A DNA stretch of 64,000 nucleotides from PCRC01 sp040384665 (GTDB lineage Bacteria; Pseudomonadota; Gammaproteobacteria; Burkholderiales; Burkholderiaceae_C), in NCBI GenBank assembly GCA_040384665.1, contig JAZKIY010000011.1, forward strand, positions 124,001 to 188,000. The letters run 5' to 3'. The translations under genes were made by a program, and so were the position numbers. Position 1 is the stretch's first letter. Every line of letters starts with the position of its first letter. Below are positions 54,215 through 61,875 of the stretch, one piece after another. Below the pieces are notes generated by a model. The model ran no database searches. It was not told the origin of the DNA and worked only from the letters and a program-made list of their open reading frames with translations.

Positions 54215-55996
54215 ATGTCTTACCTTGTGCTGGCCCGCAAATACCGCCCGCGGAATTTTTCCGAAATGGTGGGGCAAGGCCACGTGGTGCAGGCGCTGTC
54301 CAACGCGCTGACGCAGCAGCGGCTGCACCATGCCTACCTGTTCACCGGCACCCGGGGCGTGGGCAAGACCACGGTCTCACGCATCCTGGCCAAGTCGCTC
54401 AATTGCCAAGGCGTGGACGGGCAGGGCGGCATCACCGCCGAGCCCTGCGGCGTTTGCCGCGCCTGCACCGACATCGACAGCGGCCGCTTCGTCGACTACA
54501 CCGAGCTGGATGCGGCCTCCAACCGCGGTGTGGACGAAATCTCGTCGCTGCTGGAGCAGGCGGTCTACAAGCCGGTGCAGGGCCGCTTCAAGGTCTTCAT
54601 GATCGACGAAGTGCACATGCTCTCCAACACCGCCTTCAACGCGATGTTGAAGACGCTGGAAGAGCCACCCGAATACCTCAAGTTCGTGCTCGCCACCACC
54701 GATCCGCAGAAAGTGCCGCCCACGGTGCTGTCGCGCTGCCTGCAGTTCAACCTGCGGCCGATGGCGCCCGAAACCGTGCTGGAACACCTCGGCACGGTGC
54801 TGCAGGCCGAATCGGTGCCGGCCGAGCCCGGTGCGCTGCGCCTGCTGGCCCGCGCCGCCCGCGGCTCGATGCGCGACGCGCTCTCGCTGACCGACCAGGC
54901 GATCGCCTTTGGCAGCGGCGCCTTGCGTGAAGACGGTGTGCGTCAGATGCTGGGCACGGTCGACAGCGGCCATGTGTTCACGCTGATCGAGGCACTGGCC
55001 CATGGGGATGGCAAGGCCGTGGTCGACACCAGCGACGGCCTGCGCCTGAGTGGCCTGAGCGCCGCCTCCACCCTCGAAGAAATGGCCCGCGTGCTGCAGC
55101 GCATGGCGGTGCTGCAGGCGGTGGGCGCGCCCGCCGATGCGGACAGCACCGACCCGGACGCTGCCGACACCGCCCGCCTGGCCGGTCTGTTGCCGCCCGA
55201 TGAAACCCAGTTGCTCTACAGCCTGTGCCTGCACGGCCTGGCCGAACTGGGCCTGGCGCCCGACGAGTACGCCGCGCTGACGATGGTGTTGCTGCGCCTG
55301 TTGGCGTTCAAACCGGCGGGCACGCAACGGCCTGTTCGCCCCGCGGGCGCCGCACCGGCTGAAAAAAAAACACTGACGCCGGCTGAAGCGCCTCCGGTGG
55401 CCGCGGTTGTGCCGCCCAAGCGCCCGGAACCCATGCCAGAGGCCGAAAAACCGGTCCTGAGCACCAATTTAAGGCCAAATCGGCCTCAAGCCCTAGTCGA
55501 ATCTGGCGATGCAGCTACGAAAATTGTAGCAATCCCGGTGCGTGTGCAACCCGAACCGGGCGCGCGCACCGAGCAGCGCAACGCCCCGTCTGTCCAGCCG
55601 TTCCAGCCCGGCCCGCACGGCGCGTTCTGGCACGAGGTGGTGCAACAGCTGACGGCCAGCGAGGCCGTGACCGCCATGGTGCGCGAGCTGGCGCTGCAGG
55701 CCGAGCTGGTGGAGCGCGACACGGCCGAATGGACGCTGCGCATCGAACGCGAGTCCCTGAACCAGACCCCACTGCGCGAACGCCTGCAGGCGGCGCTGCA
55801 GGGTGCGGGCCACGGCGTTACCCTCACCACCGTGCTGGGCCCGGTACAAGACACGCCTGCACGGCGCAACCACGCGGTGCAGGCGGCGCGCCAGCAGGCG
55901 GCTGTGGAGACGATCGAGAACGACCCCTTCGTCCAGTCCATGCTGCGCGACTTTGGCGGACGCATCGTGCCTGGCAGCATCAAACCCAACGCTTAG
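54215..55996 (+). CDS. dnaX: DNA polymerase III subunits tau/gamma
   Basis: Clamp-loader ATPase that joins polymerase cores to the helicase. The 593-residue tau form has Walker A GTRGVGKTT (about 44-52), the zinc cysteines in CGVCRACTDI, Walker B FMIDEVHML, and sensor-1 LATTDPQKVP. Domain III ends near residue 365, followed by a Pro/Ala-rich linker and a C-terminal alpha-binding domain. Codons 383-386 lie on nine consecutive A, a probable slippage site for a short gamma-like product. Residues 418-440 come from an in-frame interspersed repeat. ybaB and recR follow, a conserved order. Confidence 0.96.
   Translation: MSYLVLARKYRPRNFSEMVGQGHVVQALSNALTQQRLHHAYLFTGTRGVGKTTVSRILAKSLNCQGVDGQGGITAEPCGVCRACTDIDSGRFVDYTELDAASNRGVDEISSLLEQAVYKPVQGRFKVFMIDEVHMLSNTAFNAMLKTLEEPPEYLKFVLATTDPQKVPPTVLSRCLQFNLRPMAPETVLEHLGTVLQAESVPAEPGALRLLARAARGSMRDALSLTDQAIAFGSGALREDGVRQMLGTVDSGHVFTLIEALAHGDGKAVVDTSDGLRLSGLSAASTLEEMARVLQRMAVLQAVGAPADADSTDPDAADTARLAGLLPPDETQLLYSLCLHGLAELGLAPDEYAALTMVLLRLLAFKPAGTQRPVRPAGAAPAEKKTLTPAEAPPVAAVVPPKRPEPMPEAEKPVLSTNLRPNRPQALVESGDAATKIVAIPVRVQPEPGARTEQRNAPSVQPFQPGPHGAFWHEVVQQLTASEAVTAMVRELALQAELVERDTAEWTLRIERESLNQTPLRERLQAALQGAGHGVTLTTVLGPVQDTPARRNHAVQAARQQAAVETIENDPFVQSMLRDFGGRIVPGSIKPNA
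55361..55370 (+). other. A9 slippage/frameshift site in dnaX
   Basis: G followed by nine A is read as GAA AAA AAA A.., so the slippery heptamer A-AAA-AAA is in the correct phase. One extra A, or a -1 shift, gives stop TGA after 390 residues. Loss of one A gives TGA after 386. Both products end just after domain III, as gamma does. Confidence 0.65.
55466..55533 (+). repeat. Interspersed AT-rich repeat, copy E (in frame in DnaX)
   Basis: CGGCCTCAAGCCCTAGTCGA, then ATCTGGCGATGCAG, then the hairpin arms CTACG and TGTAG around AAAAT. Read as RPQALVESGDAATKIVAI, the same frame as copies A and D. It lies in the tau linker, downstream of the A9 site. Confidence 0.88.
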
Positions 55997-56016
55997 TTCA
56001 ATCAAAGGAAAACACC

Positions 56017-56349
56017 ATGTTCAACAAAGGACAACTCTCCGGCCTGATGAAACAGGCGCAGGCGATGCAGGACAACATCAAGAAAGCGCAGGACGAACTT
56101 GCGCTGCTGGAAGTGACTGGCGAGTCCGGTGCCGGCCTGGTCAAGGTCACCATGACCTGCAAACACGACGTCAAGCGCATCACCATCGACCCCAGCCTGC
56201 TGGCCGACGACAAGGACATGCTGGAAGACCTGGTGGCCGCGGCCTTCAACGCCGCCGTGCGCAAGGCCAGTGACACCGAGTCGGAAAAAATGGGCAAGCT
56301 CACCGCCGGCATGCCAGGCCTGCCCGGTGGCATGAAGTTCCCGTTCTGA
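56017..56349 (+). CDS. ybaB: YbaB/EbfC nucleoid-associated protein
   Basis: A 110-residue small DNA-binding dimer, with the N-terminal helix GLMKQAQAMQDNIKKAQDEL, the central sheet VKVTMTCKHDVKRITIDPSLL and the glycine-rich end GMPGLPGGMKFPF. It starts 20 bases after dnaX with AAAGGAAAA upstream and is followed by recR after a repeat-filled gap. Confidence 0.95.
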   Translation: MFNKGQLSGLMKQAQAMQDNIKKAQDELALLEVTGESGAGLVKVTMTCKHDVKRITIDPSLLADDKDMLEDLVAAAFNAAVRKASDTESEKMGKLTAGMPGLPGGMKFPF

Positions 56350-56357
56350 GCCAGACA

Positions 56358-56440
56358 TGCCCCCACGCGCCGCACGCTGTGTCGTCACTGCCCCCCGAGG
56401 GGGCTGCAGTCGCCTTGGGGCGGCCCGGCGGCGACTGACT
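56358..56440. repeat. GC-rich double-hairpin repeat between ybaB and recR
   Basis: Two stem-loops: GCCCCC-CGA-GGGGGC (56390-56404), and CAGTCGCC (56407-56414) pairing with GGCGACTG (56430-56437). The sequence style (CCCCCCGAGGGGGCTGC then CTTGGGGCGGCCCGG) is that of intergenic repeats I associate with Comamonadaceae genomes. Only one copy is in the window, so repeat status is from recognition. Confidence 0.55.
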
Positions 56441-56444
56441 TGCC

Positions 56445-57035
56445 ATGGCTGATTCCAGCGCGCTCCAGACCCTGATCCAGGCGCTGCGCAAGCTGCCCGG
56501 TGTGGGCGAAAAGTCGGCCTCGCGCATGGCGTTTCACCTGCTGCAGCGCGACCGCGAAGGCGCGCAGGTGTTGTCGCGGGCGTTGCAGCAAGCCGTCAAC
56601 CAGGTGAAGCACTGCACCCAGTGCCACACCTTCACCGAAGCCGACATCTGCCAGACCTGTCTGGACGCCAGCCGCGACCCGAGCAAGCTCTGCGTGATCG
56701 AAACCCCGGCCGACCAGTCGGCGATTGAACGCACGCTGGCCTACAAGGGCCTGTACTTCGTGCTGATGGGGCGGCTCAGCCCGCTCGATGGCCTCGGCCC
56801 GCGCGACATTGGCCTGCACCAGCTGCTGGCCCGCGCCACCAACGGCGTGGTGCAAGAGGTGATCCTTGCCACCAACTTCACCGCCGAAGGCGAGGCCACC
56901 GCCCACGTCATCAGCGAGGCGCTGAAAGCGCGCGGCCTGCGCGTCACGCGCCTGGCGCGCGGCGTGCCGGTCGGCAGCGAACTGGAGTACGTGGACCTCG
57001 GCACCATTGCCCACGCGCTGGTGGACCGCCGCTGA
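56445..57035 (+). CDS. recR: Recombination mediator RecR
   Basis: RecR works with RecO and RecF to load RecA on gapped DNA. The 196-residue product has the N-terminal helix-hairpin-helix LRKLPGVGEKSASRMAFHLL, a four-cysteine zinc finger (CTQCHTFTEADICQTC), and the Toprim start LCVIETPADQSAIE. It is downstream of dnaX-ybaB in the usual order, but the repeat between may separate its expression. Confidence 0.97.
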   Translation: MADSSALQTLIQALRKLPGVGEKSASRMAFHLLQRDREGAQVLSRALQQAVNQVKHCTQCHTFTEADICQTCLDASRDPSKLCVIETPADQSAIERTLAYKGLYFVLMGRLSPLDGLGPRDIGLHQLLARATNGVVQEVILATNFTAEGEATAHVISEALKARGLRVTRLARGVPVGSELEYVDLGTIAHALVDRR

Positions 57036-57146
57036 GCCCTGCTGTTTCAGGCTGATACACCGCTTCGGTGAAAACCCGCACGGGATGTTCCGGATGCGAC
57101 AGCGCGGCGGGTCCATTAAGCTGCCTGCCATGGAGAAAGTGGGCGC

Positions 57147-58178
57147 ATGTTGAACCGGAGAGGCTTTTCTGCTGCTGTGCTCGGCAGCGCCAGCCTCGCG
57201 TTCCCGGCCTTGGCCTTGCAGGCCCGGCCTGAGAGAACCCGCGTCACCATCGCGGTGGCTGGCAAGGCCTCGATCTACCACCTGCCCCTGACGGTTGCCG
57301 AGCAGCGCGGTTACTTCCATGCGGAGGGGCTGGACGTGGACATCATGGACTGCACGGGCGCATCGCGCGCGTTGCAGGCCATGGCCACCGGTACCGCCGA
57401 TGTGGTCAGTGGCGCCTACGAACAGACGATTTCCCAGCAGTTCCGGGGCCAGTCTTTGCAGGCGTTTGTGCTGCAGGGTCGGACGCCGCAAATCGCCATT
57501 GGCGTCTCCACCCGCAACCTGCCCAATTACCAGGGCATGGCCGATCTGCGTGGCAAGAAAATGGGGGTGTCCGCTCCCGGTGCCGCCACCAACATGGCAG
57601 CCTGCATGATGCTGGGGCGTGCGGGCCTGTCGCCGGACGACATCAGTTTCATTGGCGTTGGCACTTCGGCCGGCGCGTTGGCCTCGGTCCGCTCCGGGCA
57701 AATTGACGCGATCAGCAACATGGACCCGGTGATGACGCAGCTGGAGCAGCGGGGCGAGTTGCGCATCATCTCCGACACCCGCACGCTCCAGGGCTCGCTG
57801 GCTGTCTTTGGCGGGCCCATGCCCGCAGCCTGTTTGCTCGCGCCGCAGGAGTTCGTGGCCAAAAATCCGCAGATCTGCCAGGCGCTGGCCAATGGTGTGG
57901 TGCTGGCCTTGCGCTGGTTGCGCTCGGCCGGGCACGCCGACCTGCTCAAAACCGTGCCCGAAAGCCACTTTCTGGGCGACCGCGCGCTCTACCTCGCCTC
58001 GTTCATCAAGGCCCGCGAGGCGATTGCGCTGGACGGCTTGATGCCTTCGGAAGGGCCGGACACCGCACTGCGGGTGCTGACGCGCTGCGACCCCGCGCTG
58101 CGCGCCGACAAGGTCGAACTGGCCCGAACCTACACCAACGAGTTCGCCCGCCGGGCCAAAGACCGCTACGGGGTGTGA
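57147..58178 (+). CDS. Orphan ABC-type substrate-binding protein (SsuA/TauA-like), possible Tat substrate
   Basis: A 343-residue periplasmic binding protein of the NMT1/SsuA type: YHLPLTVAEQRGYFHAEGLDVDI, then ATGTADVVSGAYEQ and DLRGKKMGVSAPGAATN. These bind sulfonates, nitrate-like anions or pyrimidine precursors; the ligand is unknown. The N-terminus LNRRGFSAAVLGSASLAF carries twin arginines, suggesting Tat export. No permease or ATPase gene lies nearby. The start at 57147 follows AGAAAGTGGGC. Confidence 0.8.
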   Translation: MLNRRGFSAAVLGSASLAFPALALQARPERTRVTIAVAGKASIYHLPLTVAEQRGYFHAEGLDVDIMDCTGASRALQAMATGTADVVSGAYEQTISQQFRGQSLQAFVLQGRTPQIAIGVSTRNLPNYQGMADLRGKKMGVSAPGAATNMAACMMLGRAGLSPDDISFIGVGTSAGALASVRSGQIDAISNMDPVMTQLEQRGELRIISDTRTLQGSLAVFGGPMPAACLLAPQEFVAKNPQICQALANGVVLALRWLRSAGHADLLKTVPESHFLGDRALYLASFIKAREAIALDGLMPSEGPDTALRVLTRCDPALRADKVELARTYTNEFARRAKDRYGV

Positions 58179-58191
58179 GCCCCACCGTGGC

Positions 58192-58638
58192 TCACTGCGA
58201 TATCTTCCGCGCTTCTTCGATCTGGTACTCGAAGTAGCGCTGGAAGCTGAACGCCACGCTGGACATCAGCGTCACCGCGCCAAACAGCAGCGACAACACG
58301 ATCGCACCAATCGTCAGCCAGTTGGTCTGGCCGGCGGGGCTGGTGTCGGCGGCTGCCGGGTTGTAGCGCGCGTTCCATTTCTCCGGCGTCATCAGGCCGA
58401 ACACAATGGCCTGCAAGGCGCAGGCGGCGGCGGTGAAGCCCAGGCAGGGAATCAGCACCCAGCTCAGGTGGTCGTCCAGCCCGTTCATCTGTACCAGACG
58501 CAGGCCATAGAGCCCCAACGCCGCCGGGATCGGCAGCAGCCAGCCGAGTTTGTCGGTGAGGCCGTGCAAGTAAAAGCGGTGCAGGCCCAATGCGCCGCCG
58601 ACGAAAGCCAGCCACGCCGCCATGGTTTTATTTTTCAT
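58192..58638 (-). CDS. TM2-domain membrane protein
   Basis: A 148-residue protein with about four membrane segments. The N-terminus WLAFVGGALGLHRFYLHG is the TM2-domain signature (G-x-G-x-HRFYLG-like turn). A second pair of segments follows at about 50-75 and 108-130. Function unknown. It is convergent with the binding-protein gene and divergent from rpsP. Confidence 0.78.
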   Translation of the reverse strand: MKNKTMAAWLAFVGGALGLHRFYLHGLTDKLGWLLPIPAALGLYGLRLVQMNGLDDHLSWVLIPCLGFTAAACALQAIVFGLMTPEKWNARYNPAAADTSPAGQTNWLTIGAIVLSLLFGAVTLMSSVAFSFQRYFEYQIEEARKISQ

Positions 58639-58706
58639 CACCCGATTATTCCGCCATTCTGGTGTGTCGGTCCGAATGGCCCCGTAGAAAGGTGGGCGCT
58701 TCGGGC

Positions 58707-58712
58707 TATAAT
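58707..58712 (+). promoter_or_regulatory. Predicted -10 element for rpsP-rimM-trmD
   Basis: GGGCTATAATCCAAGGCTTT lies about 115 bases before rpsP. It is followed by CTGCG, as in the rpmE promoter. No good -35 is visible. Confidence 0.65.
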
Positions 58713-58825
58713 CCAAGGCTTTGCTGCGTGTCGCTGGCCGGGTGGCCATGTCGCGTGTCTCAATCGCTGGCAAAACTTTCGGGGCTGTGTCCGACCAGAT
58801 GCACCCCACCACCCAAGGATTAACC

Positions 58826-59080
58826 ATGGTCGTCATTCGACTCTCCCGCGGCGGCGCCAAAGCCCGTCCGTTCTTCAACATCGTCGTGGCCGACAAGCGC
58901 GTCCGCCGTGATGGCCGCTTCATCGAGCGCATCGGTTTCTACAACCCGATTGCCAAGGGCAGCGAAGAAAGCATCCGCATTGCGCAGGACCGCCTGACCT
59001 ACTGGAAAAGCGTTGGCGCACAGGCTTCGCCCACGGTCGAGCGCCTGGTCCAGCAAGCCGCTGCCAAAGTCGCAGCCTGA
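58826..59080 (+). CDS. rpsP: 30S ribosomal protein S16
   Basis: An 84-residue ribosomal protein: MVVIRLSRGGAKARPFFNIV, then RRDGRFIERIGFYNP, the family signature. The start at 58826 is preceded by AAGGAT; an upstream in-frame extension lacks similarity. First gene of the conserved rpsP-rimM-trmD-rplS operon behind a TATAAT promoter. Confidence 0.97.
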   Translation: MVVIRLSRGGAKARPFFNIVVADKRVRRDGRFIERIGFYNPIAKGSEESIRIAQDRLTYWKSVGAQASPTVERLVQQAAAKVAA

Positions 59081-59172
59081 GTGCGCACAGGCCTGTCCCA
59101 GCCACTCTGGCTGTGGCAGGTGCTGCGGCAGCACAGCCTTTGCGGGCCAGCTTCAGGCTGCCCGTCCTTCCC

Positions 59173-59745
59173 ATGACACCGCCCCTCACCGGTCTTGACG
59201 CCGCAGAACTGCCGGCCGACGCGGTCGAAGTCGGCCGCATCGCGGACGGCTGGGGCATCAAGGGCTGGTTCAAAGTCATTGCCCACAGCGCCAATCCTGA
59301 GGCGCTGTATTCGGCCAAGCGCTGGTACCTGCAACCCACCGAACGCGGCGCCAAAACCTTTGCCGGCACACTGCTGCTGCGCATTCGCGAATCCAAAGAG
59401 CATTCCGGCGCCCTCGTGGCATCCGCCCACGGTGTGGACGACCGCACCGCTGCCGACGCCTTGCGTGGTGCCCGCATTTTTCTCTCCCGCACCAGCTTTC
59501 CCACCGCCGCACTGGACGAGTACTACTGGGTTGACTTGCTCGGCCTGGCCGTCGTCAACCGCGAAGGCATCGCCTTGGGCGAGGTGCAAGACCTGCTGGC
59601 CACCGGGCCGCAAACTGTGCTGGTGCTGGCCGCGCACGAAGACGGCCAAACGGTGGAAAGGATGATCCCGTTCGTCTCTGCCTATGTGGACACGGTGGAC
59701 CTGCCGGGCCGGCGCATCACCGTTGACTGGCAGCCCGATTACTGA
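59173..59745 (+). CDS. rimM: 16S rRNA processing protein RimM
   Basis: A 190-residue 30S maturation factor: N-terminal barrel VEVGRIADGWGIKGWFKV and PRC-barrel YYWVDLLGLAVVNREG, then IPFVSAYVDTVDLPGRRITV. The start at 59173 fits the family; a short hairpin (CAGCCA-CTC-TGGCTG) lies in the 92-bp gap after rpsP. trmD follows after 25 bases. Confidence 0.95.
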   Translation: MTPPLTGLDAAELPADAVEVGRIADGWGIKGWFKVIAHSANPEALYSAKRWYLQPTERGAKTFAGTLLLRIRESKEHSGALVASAHGVDDRTAADALRGARIFLSRTSFPTAALDEYYWVDLLGLAVVNREGIALGEVQDLLATGPQTVLVLAAHEDGQTVERMIPFVSAYVDTVDLPGRRITVDWQPDY

Positions 59746-59770
59746 GGCTTGCCCGCAGTAGCATCACGCC

Positions 59771-60562
59771 ATGCGCTTTGATGTCATCACACTGTTTCCC
59801 GAACTGTTCGCGCCCTTCCTGACGAGCGGTGTGACGCGGCGCGCCTACAGCACGGGCCAGGTGGATGTGCGGCTCTGGAGTTTGCGGGATTTTGCCGACG
59901 GCAATTACCGCCGCGTCGACGACCGGCCTTTTGGCGGGGGGCCCGGCATGGTGATGATGGCCGAGCCTCTGGCGCAGTGCCTGCATACGGTGCGCGCTGA
60001 GCGTGCCGATGCCGCCCCGGCGGTGCTGTTCTCCCCGATCGGTCGCCGCCTGGACCACGCAGGCGTGGTGGCATGGTCCACCAGCGTGGGGGCGGTGCTG
60101 GTCTGTGGGCGCTACGAAGGCATTGACCAGCGCTTCATTGATCGGCACATTGATGTGCAGGTCAGTCTGGGTGATTTCGTGCTCTCCGGCGGCGAAATTG
60201 CCGCCATGGCCATGCTGGACGCGGTGGCACGGCTGCAGCCCGGTGTGCTCAACGACCAGGACAGCCACCAGCTCGACAGCTTCAACCCGGCTCTCGACGG
60301 TTTGCTGGATTGCCCGCACTACACCCGGCCCGACAGCTGGGGCCCGCCCGGCGACGAAGTCCGCGTGCCCGACGTGCTGATGTCGGGCCACCATGCGCAA
60401 ATTGAAGCTTGGCGGCGCCAGCAACGCCTCAGCCTGACCGCCACGCACCGCCCCGACCTGATTGCAGCCGCCCGCGCGGCCGGTCGCCTCAGCGCCCAGG
60501 AAGAGGCATTTGTTGCCGGTCTGGCACAAGCCAACAACAAAGCCGGCAACGACTTGTTATAA
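59771..60562 (+). CDS. trmD: tRNA (guanine-37-N1)-methyltransferase
   Basis: Methylates G37 next to the anticodon to prevent frameshifting. The 263-residue SPOUT enzyme has MRFDVITLFPELF, the DDRPFGGGPGMVMM loop, knot residues VCGRYEGIDQRFID and SLGDFVLSGGE, and the C-terminal HYTRPDSWGPP. Its stop codon overlaps the rplS -10 box. Confidence 0.97.
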   Translation: MRFDVITLFPELFAPFLTSGVTRRAYSTGQVDVRLWSLRDFADGNYRRVDDRPFGGGPGMVMMAEPLAQCLHTVRAERADAAPAVLFSPIGRRLDHAGVVAWSTSVGAVLVCGRYEGIDQRFIDRHIDVQVSLGDFVLSGGEIAAMAMLDAVARLQPGVLNDQDSHQLDSFNPALDGLLDCPHYTRPDSWGPPGDEVRVPDVLMSGHHAQIEAWRRQQRLSLTATHRPDLIAAARAAGRLSAQEEAFVAGLAQANNKAGNDLL

Positions 60563-60563
60563 T
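60558..60563 (+). promoter_or_regulatory. Predicted -10 element for rplS, overlapping the trmD stop
   Basis: TTGTTATAATCATGGGCTTT matches the TATAATC-N3-GGCTTT form of the rpsP and rpmE promoters. It suggests that L19 is also made from its own promoter with a leader of about 95 bases. Confidence 0.55.
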
Positions 60564-60663
60564 CATGGGCTTTTCGATCCTCTGGCCGGCCGCCGGACTG
60601 CTTTGACTTTGGCATCGCAGACTGGCCTTTTGTGTAGCGCGGACAAGATCGCACGAGGAAACC

Positions 60664-61050
60664 ATGAACCTGATCGAAACTCTTGAGCAAGAAGAAATTG
60701 CCAAGCTGGGCAAAAAGATTCCCGACTTCGCCCCTGGCGACACGGTGGTTGTGAGCGTCAGTGTGGTCGAAGGCACGCGCAAGCGCGTCCAGGCCTACGA
60801 AGGCGTTGTGATTGCCAAGCGCAACCGCGGTTTGAACAGCGGCTTCATTGTCCGCAAGATCTCCAACGGCGAAGGCGTCGAGCGCACCTTCCAGACCTAC
60901 AGCCCGCTGATCGCGAGCATCGAAGTCAAGCGCCGCGGTGACGTCCGCCGCGCCAAGTTGTACTACCTGCGTGACCGCAGCGGCAAGTCGGCGCGTATCA
61001 AGGAAAAACTCACCGCCCGCGCACCAAAAACACCGGTGGCCGCAGCCTGA
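60664..61050 (+). CDS. rplS: 50S ribosomal protein L19
   Basis: A 128-residue ribosomal protein at the subunit interface: FAPGDTVVVSVSVVEGTRKR, then EGVVIAKRNRGLNSGFIVRK and RRAKLYYLRDRSGKSARIKEK. The C-terminal tail (TARAPKTPVAAA) is a short extension beyond the E. coli protein. It is followed by a strong terminator. Confidence 0.97.
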   Translation: MNLIETLEQEEIAKLGKKIPDFAPGDTVVVSVSVVEGTRKRVQAYEGVVIAKRNRGLNSGFIVRKISNGEGVERTFQTYSPLIASIEVKRRGDVRRAKLYYLRDRSGKSARIKEKLTARAPKTPVAAA

Positions 61051-61065
61051 TCTGCTGAAGCCCTG

Positions 61066-61105
61066 GCAAAAGCCGCTACAACGCAGTTGTGGCGGCTTTT
61101 TTTTG
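61066..61105 (+). terminator. Intrinsic terminator after rplS
   Basis: AAAAGCCGC and TACAAC pair with GTTGTG and GCGGCTTTT around a GCA loop, and eight T follow the stem. It ends the rpsP-rplS operon. Confidence 0.93.
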
Positions 61106-61132
61106 CCCATTTTGGCCGCCCAACGATTCTCC

Positions 61133-61834
61133 ATGACCACACTACCGCTTTCCAGACCGCCGAACTTTGACCCGCGCCAGGTCCCGGTGCTGGGAACCGA
61201 CGCCCACTGGCCGGCCGTGGCGTTCGAGCGGCTGGTGCCCGACGCCTTGCGCGCGCGTTTTCAGAACCCACCCGACTGGCAGCCCGAGGTGTTGTCTGAA
61301 AAAAGCTTCACCGAACGTTCTCCCGCCCATGCGGCCGTGCTGGTGCCGCTGGTGCTCCGTGGCCCCCGACGCGACCAACCCACGGTGCTGTTGACAGAGC
61401 GCGCCACGCACCTGAACAACCACTCTGGTCAAATCGCTTTCCCCGGCGGCAAAGCCGACCCGGGCGATGCGGACGCCACCGCCACCGCGCTGCGCGAGGC
61501 GCACGAAGAGGTCGGGCTGGACCACCGCCTGGTGCAGGTGATCGGCCAGTTGCCGGTCTACACCACTGGCAGTGCCTTCATCGTCACGCCAGTGGTGGCA
61601 CTGGTGGCGCCCGAGCACCGTTTGCGGCCAGACCCGAATGAGGTGGCCGATGTTTTCGAGGTGCCGCTGGCCTTTCTGATGGACCCGGCCAACCACCGTC
61701 GCCATGTGGTGGATTGGGGTGGCCACCAGCGCGAATGGTTCTCCATGCCCTACCAGGATGGCGCGCAAGAGCGTTTCATCTGGGGTGCCACCGCCGGCAT
61801 GCTGCGCAACCTCTACCGCCTGCTCAGCGCCTGA
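61133..61834 (+). CDS. NUDIX hydrolase, CoA-pyrophosphatase type
   Basis: A 233-residue NUDIX protein with the box GGKADPGDADATATALREAH then EEVGL, and the upstream segment LLTERATHLNNHSGQIAFPGG that marks the CoA pyrophosphatase (NudL/PCD1) group. These cleave CoA to 3',5'-ADP and phosphopantetheine. The start at 61133 begins just after the rplS terminator. Confidence 0.88.
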   Translation: MTTLPLSRPPNFDPRQVPVLGTDAHWPAVAFERLVPDALRARFQNPPDWQPEVLSEKSFTERSPAHAAVLVPLVLRGPRRDQPTVLLTERATHLNNHSGQIAFPGGKADPGDADATATALREAHEEVGLDHRLVQVIGQLPVYTTGSAFIVTPVVALVAPEHRLRPDPNEVADVFEVPLAFLMDPANHRRHVVDWGGHQREWFSMPYQDGAQERFIWGATAGMLRNLYRLLSA

Positions 61835-61875
61835 ACCTGCCCGGTGCCCGGCGCTGGCCCGCTATCATCAGCCCC

